Shown here piece by piece: positions 24,305 to 30,323 of a DNA stretch of 32,086 nucleotides; within the stretch, counting starts at the first letter, position 1; the number at the start of each line of letters is the position of its first letter. Made by a program: the position numbers and the translations under genes. The DNA lies in NCBI GenBank assembly GCA_020848255.1, contig JADLAJ010000360.1, forward strand, positions 1 through 32,086, read 5' to 3'. The stretch is from Chitinophagales bacterium (GTDB lineage Bacteria > Bacteroidota > Bacteroidia > Chitinophagales > JADIYW01). The notes under the pieces are model-generated. The model searched no databases. It was not told the origin of the DNA and saw only the letters and a list, made by a program, of their open reading frames with translations.

Positions 24305-25048
24305 ATGGCAGAAATTTTAGAAATACAAGAAGAGCATCACACAAATTTATTGCCTACGCCTGACAATGGCGAAGGAGGTGAAAAAACAGCAATGAATATC
24401 AGTTATGGAAAAACCATGATGTGGTATTTCCTGTTATCAGATGCATTTACATTTTCAGCATTCTTGATTGCATATGCATCCATAAGATTAGCACAGGCAT
24501 GGTGGCCAAATCCAAATTTGGTTTTTAAATCCTTTCCGGGTTTAGGTCATACAAATGCTCCATTGGCATTTGTGAGTGTGATGACATTTATTCTGATTCT
24601 CAGTTCTGTTGCAGTTGTTCGTGCAGTACAGGAAGGTCACAGAATGAATCAGAAAGGAGTTATGCTTTGGATGATTGGTGGTATTGTCGGAGGTGCTATG
24701 TTCTTAGGTTGTCAGGCTTGGGAGTGGAATCACTTGATTGCAGAAGGTTTACGTCCTTTCTATAATCCATTTGGTCCTGATGCAAATGGGGTTACTCATT
24801 TGGTAGAGGAGCATATGGCTGTATCACCTGGACCAATTGCATTTGGTGCATTGTTTTTTGGTATTACCGGATTTCACGGATTCCACGTATTTACGGGGGT
24901 TTGTATTAATATCTGGGCATTCTTTGCAACTGCAAACGGTACATTCCAAAGAAGAGGTCATTATGAAATGATTGAAAAAGTTGGTTTATACTGGCACTTT
25001 GTAGATTTGGTATGGGTGTTTGTATTCTTAGCATTCTATTTAATGTAA
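24305..25048 (+). CDS. coxC: Cytochrome c oxidase subunit III
   Basis: A 247-residue subunit from the ATG at 24305 (MAEILEIQEEHHTN). The longer track ORF starts inside the upstream gene and is rejected. Subunit III hallmarks are GKTMMWYFLLSDAFTFSAFLIAYASIRLAQAWWP, LGCQAWEWNHLI, FGITGFHGFHVFTGVCINIW and the final GLYWHFVDLVWVFVFLAFYLM. The WHFVDLVWVF ending is diagnostic. An acidic and His-containing cytoplasmic N-terminus precedes the first helix. The subunit stabilises subunit I and helps D-channel proton uptake. Confidence 0.93.
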   Translation: MAEILEIQEEHHTNLLPTPDNGEGGEKTAMNISYGKTMMWYFLLSDAFTFSAFLIAYASIRLAQAWWPNPNLVFKSFPGLGHTNAPLAFVSVMTFILILSSVAVVRAVQEGHRMNQKGVMLWMIGGIVGGAMFLGCQAWEWNHLIAEGLRPFYNPFGPDANGVTHLVEEHMAVSPGPIAFGALFFGITGFHGFHVFTGVCINIWAFFATANGTFQRRGHYEMIEKVGLYWHFVDLVWVFVFLAFYLM

Positions 25049-25079
25049 TCGTTTTATAAAAAAAAATAAAAAGAGAGAT

Positions 25080-25406
25080 ATGTCTAGTCATTTATCAGAA
25101 GAACAATATCAGTCAAGTGTAAAAGCAGTCTGGAGAGCAACAGCTATTCTTAGTATTGTTACCGTGGTTGAAGTTGCAGTTGCATTAATATTAGGACCAC
25201 ATTTACCAAAATTAGTAATGAATACATTCTATGTACTGGCAAGTTTAGCAAAAGCTTTCTTTATCGTAGGTGAGTTTATGCACTTAAAATACGAGAAGCG
25301 TGCCTTTATGCTTTCTCTTGGAGTTCCATTAGTTTTCTTAGTATGGGCAATTATTGCATTTGCTACAGAAGGTCATTACTGGAATATCTTGAACCATCCA
25401 AAATAA
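25080..25406 (+). CDS. coxD: Cytochrome c oxidase subunit IV (bacterial COX4 family)
   Basis: A 108-residue membrane protein with three hydrophobic helices: ATAILSIVTVVEVAVALILG, VMNTFYVLASLAKAFFIVGEFMHLKYE and MLSLGVPLVFLVWAIIAFATEG. The FYVLASLAKAFFIVGEFMHLKYE stretch is typical of the prokaryotic COX4 family found after subunit III. It is a structural subunit of the oxidase with no cofactor ligands. Confidence 0.9.
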   Translation: MSSHLSEEQYQSSVKAVWRATAILSIVTVVEVAVALILGPHLPKLVMNTFYVLASLAKAFFIVGEFMHLKYEKRAFMLSLGVPLVFLVWAIIAFATEGHYWNILNHPK

Positions 25407-25412
25407 TCTTTA

Positions 25413-26153
25413 TTGAAAAATAATAAAAGAGTCGGGTTTATTGCAGCTGTCGTAGTTGTAGCAATATTTCCTGTCGTGTTTTTTCTGGTATTTAACTATA
25501 AGAATAAACACAGACCTACATTGGAAACAGATAAGTGTTTACCTATTTATGGTCCCAAGCAGCCATTTAAGTCAAAAGATTACAGAGATAGGGATATCAT
25601 TGATACTGCATATTTCAAAGTACCGCCATTTTTATTTTTAGACCAGAATGGAGATACTGTAACAGAGGCTATCATGAACGGAAAAGTGACTGTAGTTGAT
25701 TTCTTCTTTACTACCTGCAAAAGTATCTGTATCGATATGACCAGTAATCTGCATCTTGTTCAGGATAAATTTGTAACAGATAAAGACGTATTAATACTTT
25801 CTCATACAGTAGATCCGGAAACAGATTCCGTAAAACAATTATTCAATTATTCTGTTGAAAAGGATGTTAATTCCAGAATGTGGAGATTGCTGACCGGAGA
25901 CAAGAAAGAACTGTATAAACAAGCTCGTAATGGGTATTTTATTACAGCGATGCAAGGTGATGGTGGTCCGACGGATTTTATTCATGATCAGAAATTTGTA
26001 CTAATTGATAAGGAAAGACGAATCAGAGGTTACTATGACGGTACTGATAAAATATCAGTAGATCAGATGATTAAAGATATTCAGATGTTACTGGTAAGTT
26101 ATATCGTTCCTATGAAAAAGAACGACCCTAAGTACAAGAAAGAGAAAAAATAA
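25413..26153 (+). CDS. SCO1/SenC-family copper chaperone for CuA assembly
   Basis: A 246-residue protein with one N-terminal membrane helix (VGFIAAVVVVAIFPVVFFLVFNY) anchoring a periplasmic thioredoxin-like domain. The copper-binding Cys pair is in VVDFFFTTCKSICIDM (CxxxC, around residue 100), and the distal His ligand is in DFIHDQKFVLID. It begins with TTG at 25413, 6 bases after the COX IV gene. It should load copper into, or reduce, the CuA cysteines of the coxB product. The C-terminal tail is Lys-rich. Confidence 0.92.
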   Translation: MKNNKRVGFIAAVVVVAIFPVVFFLVFNYKNKHRPTLETDKCLPIYGPKQPFKSKDYRDRDIIDTAYFKVPPFLFLDQNGDTVTEAIMNGKVTVVDFFFTTCKSICIDMTSNLHLVQDKFVTDKDVLILSHTVDPETDSVKQLFNYSVEKDVNSRMWRLLTGDKKELYKQARNGYFITAMQGDGGPTDFIHDQKFVLIDKERRIRGYYDGTDKISVDQMIKDIQMLLVSYIVPMKKNDPKYKKEKK

Positions 26154-26189
26154 ATCAGATTTTATAGATTGTACTAAAATCTTTATTGT

Positions 26190-26726
26190 ATGCTTCAAAA
26201 TACTTCTACCAAAACTATCAATTTTATCATTGCAGTAATTTCAGTTGCTGTACCCAGTCTGGTTATTGCCATGCTGAAATTTGCACCACCAGCGATTACC
26301 CACAATATTGATTTAAGTTTTTTTCCAAAATTTCATGCTGTTGTAAATACAGGAACCACTCTTTGTTTGTTAACGGGATTGTTCTTTATAAAAAATAAAA
26401 ACAGTAGCTCTCACAGAATAGCTATGTTGACAGCATTATTACTTTCCGTTGTTTTTCTGTTATCATACGTTGTTTATCATACGTTAAAGGCAGAGGATAG
26501 CAAGTTCGGAGGAGAAGGCATTATTCGTTTTATTTACTTTTTTATCCTGATTTCACATATTATACTCTCTGCAATTGTATTGCCGTTTGTGTTAAAAACC
26601 TTTTCTTTTGCATTTAAGAACGATTTTATACAACACAAGAAATGGGCAAAATTTACCTTTCCATTATGGTTGTATGTGGCAATCACCGGAGTTTTGGTGT
26701 ACGTGTTTATGGCGCCTTATTATTAA
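26190..26726 (+). CDS. DUF420 membrane protein (CtaM/YozB-like)
   Basis: A 178-residue protein with five hydrophobic segments. DUF420 features are SFFPKFHAVVNTGTTLCLLTGLFFIKNKN, SYVVYHTLK, FILISHIILSAIVLPFVL and FIQHKKWAKFTFPLWLYVAITGVLVYVFM. Conserved His residues in the helices (H49, YH, SH and QHKKW) suggest metal or haem contact. YozB/CtaM-type members are needed for active cytochrome a-type oxidase in Gram-positive bacteria. An assembly role here is inferred from that and from its position after SCO. Confidence 0.88.
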   Translation: MLQNTSTKTINFIIAVISVAVPSLVIAMLKFAPPAITHNIDLSFFPKFHAVVNTGTTLCLLTGLFFIKNKNSSSHRIAMLTALLLSVVFLLSYVVYHTLKAEDSKFGGEGIIRFIYFFILISHIILSAIVLPFVLKTFSFAFKNDFIQHKKWAKFTFPLWLYVAITGVLVYVFMAPYY

Positions 26727-26772
26727 CGCTAAATTCACTCTTCTAATCCAGTTATTGTGTAATTTTACAAGT

Positions 26773-27003
26773 ATGCAAATCAGAAAATATAGACCATTCA
26801 TTTTTACAATATTATTGTTAAGTATTTCTTATCTCTCACAGGCACAATGTGCCATGTGTAAAGGTACCGTACAAACTTCTCAGTATGCAAAAAGTATCAA
26901 TAATGGTATTGAATATTTATTAATGGCACCTATTCTCTTAGTGGGCGTTATTATTTTTCTCTGGATAAAAAATAAAGAGAAATTCCAAACGAAAGAAAAT
27001 TAG
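26773..27003 (+). CDS. Small CxxC membrane protein, probable oxidase-assembly accessory
   Basis: A 76-residue protein from the ATG at 26773. The track ORF starts earlier, in another frame of the DUF420 gene. An N-terminal signal (PFIFTILLLSISYLSQAQ) is followed at once by CAMCKGTV, then one membrane helix (YLLMAPILLVGVIIFLWI) and a Lys-rich end. The mature N-terminus with a CxxC in the periplasm is a plausible copper or thiol-redox site. I cannot name a family. Its place at the end of the cox run, after SCO and DUF420, supports a role in metal delivery, but this is inference. Confidence 0.75.
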   Translation: MQIRKYRPFIFTILLLSISYLSQAQCAMCKGTVQTSQYAKSINNGIEYLLMAPILLVGVIIFLWIKNKEKFQTKEN

Positions 27004-27071
27004 AAATAAATTTTCAACCTCAATTTATTCTCTGCTTCTGATTTCTTAAATTTTCTTTGTACTATTGTAAT

Positions 27072-28325
27072 ATGTCTCCGTCATTTCATATCAAAAAACC
27101 GGCGCAGGATTCTCTTAACGGCTCTATTCAGTTAAATGGTTCTAAAAGTATCAGTAATCGTGTGTTAATTATTGATGCGTTGTGTAATAATCAAATTGCT
27201 ATGGAAAATCTATCCAATGCGGATGATACGGTTTTTCTTAAAAATATACTTCAGTCAAAAGAGAGCGTTTTAGATGCCGGAGCAGGTGGAACCACCTTTC
27301 GTTTTCTTACTGCATTTTTAGCTACACAGGAAGGAAGGGAAGTGGTGTTGACCGGCAGCGATCGAATGCAGCTTCGTCCCATAAAAATCTTGGTAGATGC
27401 CTTAGTGCAATTAGGTGCAGATATCACCTACGAAAAAAATCAGGGCTTCCCGCCACTAAGAATCAGAGGACGAAAATTGAAAGGCGGGAAAATAAGTTTG
27501 CCTGCTGATACCTCTTCACAATTCATTACCGCTTTGTTGTTAATCGCACCAACGCTGGAAGAAGGTCTTGAGCTTGAATTAACAGGCACTATTGTTTCTG
27601 TTCCTTATATTAAGATGACGTTGAAAATGATGGAGTATTTTGGAATTAATACCAAATTTGAAGGAAACAATATAAATGTAGCATCCGGTAATTATACCCC
27701 CAAACCGTTCTATATAGAAGGAGACTGGAGCGCTGCGTCTTACTTTTATGCTATTGCCGTTTTAGCAAAAAACGCATCTATAGAATTAAAAGGATTAACC
27801 AATCAGCAAATACAGGGAGACGCTGTTATTGCTTTTATTTCAAATAGTTTTGGAGTGGAAACAACATGGAAAGAAAATGCTGTTGAAATTCGTAAAGTAA
27901 GCAAGCCGGATTTTAGTGTATTTAATTTTGATTTTCTGGAGTGCCCTGATTTGGCACAGACTGTTGTGGCGTTTTGTGCCGCCTTGAAGATAGAACTGCA
28001 TTGCAAAGGTTTGCAAACTTTGCGAATCAAAGAAACTGACCGGATTGCAGCATTAGATACAGAATTACAAAAATTAGGCTTAGCTTCTTTAGTGGAGCTG
28101 GATAGCAACAACTGGAAATTAATTTCAAACAATCTCACGACTCACGACTCACGACTTACGACTATAAAAACATACGATGATCACCGCATGGCCATGGCGT
28201 TTGCACCCTTATCTTTAAAATTGAATGAGTTGATTATTGAAGATGCCAATGTAGTTTCAAAATCATATCCATTATTCTGGAAAGACCTCGAAAGGCTGGG
28301 CTTTGAAATTACAACAGCGATTTAA
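27072..28325 (+). CDS. aroA: 3-phosphoshikimate 1-carboxyvinyltransferase (EPSP synthase)
   Basis: A 417-residue cytoplasmic enzyme of the shikimate pathway that joins PEP to shikimate-3-phosphate. Start at ATG 27072 (MSPSFHIKKP). Motifs are NGSKSISNRVLIIDAL (S3P/PEP binding), AGAGGTTFRFLTAFLA, DTSSQFITALLLIAP, EGDWSAASYFYAIA, KETDRIAALDTEL and YDDHRMAMAFAPLSL. All are in the family's order and the length is normal. One oddity: residues just before KTYDDHRMAM (NNLTTHDSRLTTI) are encoded by an in-frame 7-base tandem repeat, listed separately. It is 68 bases after the cox run, so it may have its own promoter. It overlaps the convergent START gene by 17 bases. Confidence 0.96.
   Translation: MSPSFHIKKPAQDSLNGSIQLNGSKSISNRVLIIDALCNNQIAMENLSNADDTVFLKNILQSKESVLDAGAGGTTFRFLTAFLATQEGREVVLTGSDRMQLRPIKILVDALVQLGADITYEKNQGFPPLRIRGRKLKGGKISLPADTSSQFITALLLIAPTLEEGLELELTGTIVSVPYIKMTLKMMEYFGINTKFEGNNINVASGNYTPKPFYIEGDWSAASYFYAIAVLAKNASIELKGLTNQQIQGDAVIAFISNSFGVETTWKENAVEIRKVSKPDFSVFNFDFLECPDLAQTVVAFCAALKIELHCKGLQTLRIKETDRIAALDTELQKLGLASLVELDSNNWKLISNNLTTHDSRLTTIKTYDDHRMAMAFAPLSLKLNELIIEDANVVSKSYPLFWKDLERLGFEITTAI
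28134..28163 (+). repeat. Heptanucleotide tandem repeat inside aroA
   Basis: (CTCACGA)x3 then CTTACGA and CT: four 7-base units in a row, coding LTTHDSRLTT in frame. Loss or gain of one unit would shift the aroA frame just before its conserved DDHRMAM motif; a change of three units would keep it. Confidence 0.85.
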
Positions 28326-28914
28326 TCTTGGTAAACATATAAAAAGGGCAGTCCACAGAAGATAAATTTGCCAGTACATCCGGAATTCCGCCACCCGGTG
28401 AGCCATATGCCTGATGTATCAACTCAACTTTTCCATTTCCAAGTGGAACAATTTTGAAATAACCTTTTGATTTTGGTATCCGTACGTATTTATCAGTTTT
28501 TGGAATCAAATCAGGAGCACCATCTAAATTAATCATGATTACGCCCTTGCTGTCTGGTGGATAAAAAGTCATGTGCGTAATCGTTTCTCTGGATTTTATA
28601 AGTGGTGCGGAAATGATCATGTACGTGTAGAAATCATTATCGTTAATTTTTTTTAGCACTTTTACGCTACCTGCATCTACTTTGTACATCCATTTTTCAT
28701 ATTGTGAAATGTTTTTTAGAAACGAAACTAATTTTTCAGGTGTAATATTTAAAATAATAGAAGCCTTATATTCTTTAAGAGAAGAATTAGGTGTTTTTCT
28801 GTTCCATATCTTAATTCCGTCTTTATCTTTTTCCAGCTTCCAGGGTTCTTCAGCAGAAGCATATGAAAAACTTAGAACAGATAAAGAAAACAAGAAAAAT
28901 AACAAGTTTTTCAT
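28309..28914 (-). CDS. Exported START/SRPBCC-like lipid-binding domain protein
   Basis: A 201-residue protein with a signal peptide (MKNLLFFLFSLSVLSFSYASA). The mature part opens WKLEKDKDGIKIWNRKTPNSSLKEYKASIILNITPEKLVSFLKNISQYEKWM, the standard start of bacterial START-domain proteins. Strands such as DFYTYMIISAPLIKSRETITHMTF and GYFKIVPLGNGKVELIHQAYGSPGGGIPDVLANLSSVDCPFYMF complete the helix-grip fold. The expected ligand is a hydrophobic molecule such as a lipid or sterol, in the periplasm. Its neighbour on the same strand is a steroid-type Rieske oxygenase, a suggestive but unproven pairing. Convergent with aroA. Confidence 0.83.
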   Translation of the reverse strand: MKNLLFFLFSLSVLSFSYASAEEPWKLEKDKDGIKIWNRKTPNSSLKEYKASIILNITPEKLVSFLKNISQYEKWMYKVDAGSVKVLKKINDNDFYTYMIISAPLIKSRETITHMTFYPPDSKGVIMINLDGAPDLIPKTDKYVRIPKSKGYFKIVPLGNGKVELIHQAYGSPGGGIPDVLANLSSVDCPFYMFTKIKSLL

Positions 28915-29063
28915 ATTTCACTGTTTAAAAATAATATACAAAGATGATGCCTGAATTTTGCGTTTAATCTGTAACCAACAAAACTATAAAATGTTTAAAA
29001 CAAAATGAAGACGGCTGATTGAATCTTTTATTTCTTAACGAATTTTATGATAATCAATTTTTT

Positions 29064-30101
29064 CTATATCACTTCTTGTGGCTTGTAATTGGGCTGTGTG
29101 GAGTCATCATAGTAAAACTGCTGTGCCCACATTCTGTATTGTGTCACAGGGCCATCCCCTTTAGCTAAAATAGGCGGGTCGATATAAATTTTGTTCTCCC
29201 AGATTTTAAAATCCATACTTACGTCATGGCAATACCCTTTGTAAGCGCCGTTCAGTAGGATTTTATGAACTAATTTTTTTGGCAATAAATTCAATAATGG
29301 AGTGATTTTTTTAAAATCAGACATCTTTTTTACACTTACTCCAATGCGCAGTTTAAGTTTTCCGATATCAGTAGGAGTGGGTAATACAAAGTGACGGGTC
29401 TGCATACCAAGTTCCGGAATTTCTGTGTTAACAAATGAATAGCCCAGGCCATGTACATGCACATTAAACTCGGTTCGGATGTTTCTTTTCTTACCCACAA
29501 AATCAGCTATACGGTGCATAGCATATTTTGCATATAGATAATAGTCGTGTGTTTCCATATCGTGTAAGGTTTCAACACCAGTGTATCCATGTACAATGCC
29601 GAAATGCCCTACATCCACACTGTTTTCTGAAGTTTCCTGTGGATGTGAATTGAAATTGTATTCTGCAAAACGCACTTCAGTCCACTCACTCCAGTCTTCT
29701 TGCGGAATAAACCATGACGGTGCATTATTTTTCTCATCAAACCAGATTAAAATCAAATCATTTTTTTCATCAGCATAGTATGTAGGCAATTTTAATTTTG
29801 AAGATGGTTTTGAGTCGTAACCGGTTTTAGTACAGTCTCCTTTGGTGTCAAAACAAAAATGATGAAAAGGACATTTTATGTTTTCGCCTTCTACTTTTCC
29901 ACCGTATCCGAAATGACCGCCCATATGAGGACAGTAGGGTTCTGTAATTGCAAGTTTACCGGATTCGGTTCTGAATAATAATATGTCTTTTCCTGCAAAT
30001 CTTCTGGTAATGATTTCACCATTCTTCAGTTCATTGGAATGTGCCACAACATACCAGCCATTAGGAAATGGTTTTAATGGAATTCTTTTGTAAGACGCCA
30101 T
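29064..30101 (-). CDS. Rieske non-haem iron oxygenase, KshA/DAF-36-like
   Basis: A 345-residue oxygenase component. I start at ATG 30101 (MASYKRIPLKPFPNGWYVVAH), which gives the PFPNGWYVV opening common to this family; the longer track start is rejected. The Rieske [2Fe-2S] site is CPHMGGHFGYGGKVEGENIKCPFHHF near residue 56. The catalytic iron site is NSVDVGHFGIVHGY near residue 180 (bridging Asp and two His), with the third ligand expected as an acid near the C-terminus (CHDVSMDFKIWENKIY region). The mid-region resembles 3-ketosteroid 9-alpha-hydroxylases and cholesterol 7-desaturases. The reductase partner is not in the window. Substrate inferred as a steroid-like ring compound. Confidence 0.82.
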   Translation of the reverse strand: MASYKRIPLKPFPNGWYVVAHSNELKNGEIITRRFAGKDILLFRTESGKLAITEPYCPHMGGHFGYGGKVEGENIKCPFHHFCFDTKGDCTKTGYDSKPSSKLKLPTYYADEKNDLILIWFDEKNNAPSWFIPQEDWSEWTEVRFAEYNFNSHPQETSENSVDVGHFGIVHGYTGVETLHDMETHDYYLYAKYAMHRIADFVGKKRNIRTEFNVHVHGLGYSFVNTEIPELGMQTRHFVLPTPTDIGKLKLRIGVSVKKMSDFKKITPLLNLLPKKLVHKILLNGAYKGYCHDVSMDFKIWENKIYIDPPILAKGDGPVTQYRMWAQQFYYDDSTQPNYKPQEVI

Positions 30102-30223
30102 AGCATATGGTTTAACGCAATTTAAAATAGCTTTCTGTTGCAAAAATAATTGAAAAAATTAACAATCAGTATGTCCTCTTGTATAACAAAATTGATAACA
30201 AATACTTAACTGAACCTTTTGAC

Positions 30224-30233
30224 CAAACGTTTG
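30224..30233. promoter_or_regulatory. Palindrome CAAACGTTTG, candidate operator 1
   Basis: A perfect 10-bp palindrome (within GACCAAACGTTTGTTATT) in the divergent intergenic region. Its final TTTG doubles as the -33 element of the acyl-CoA dehydrogenase promoter candidate. TetR-type repressors of fatty-acid genes bind sites of this kind, but no regulator is visible here. Confidence 0.5.
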
Positions 30234-30261
30234 TTATTCCAATGCGTGCATTGTAATTTTA
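30230..30261 (+). promoter_or_regulatory. Candidate promoter of the acyl-CoA dehydrogenase gene
   Basis: TTTG (30230-30233), a 20-base spacer, and TAATTTTA (30254-30261), one base off TAnnTTTG. The 5' leader to the ATG at 30324 would be about 55 bases. Both palindromes overlap it. Confidence 0.48.
30240..30253. promoter_or_regulatory. Palindrome CAATGC-GT-GCATTG, candidate operator 2
   Basis: A 6+6 inverted repeat with a 2-base centre, lying in the -33/-7 spacer of the acyl-CoA dehydrogenase promoter candidate, 6 bases after the first palindrome. Confidence 0.45.
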
Positions 30262-30323
30262 GTATGTCATTTCAAACGAAGAAATAATCCTTTTGAATTT
30301 TAAAAAATAAAATCAATAAAAAA

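Noticed and set aside
26608-26772. Upstream extension of the CxxC membrane protein ORF
   Set aside because: It runs out of frame through the end of the DUF420 gene; the signal peptide starts at 26773.
28134-28163. CRISPR-like array
   Set aside because: Seven-base units without spacers; a simple tandem repeat in a coding region.
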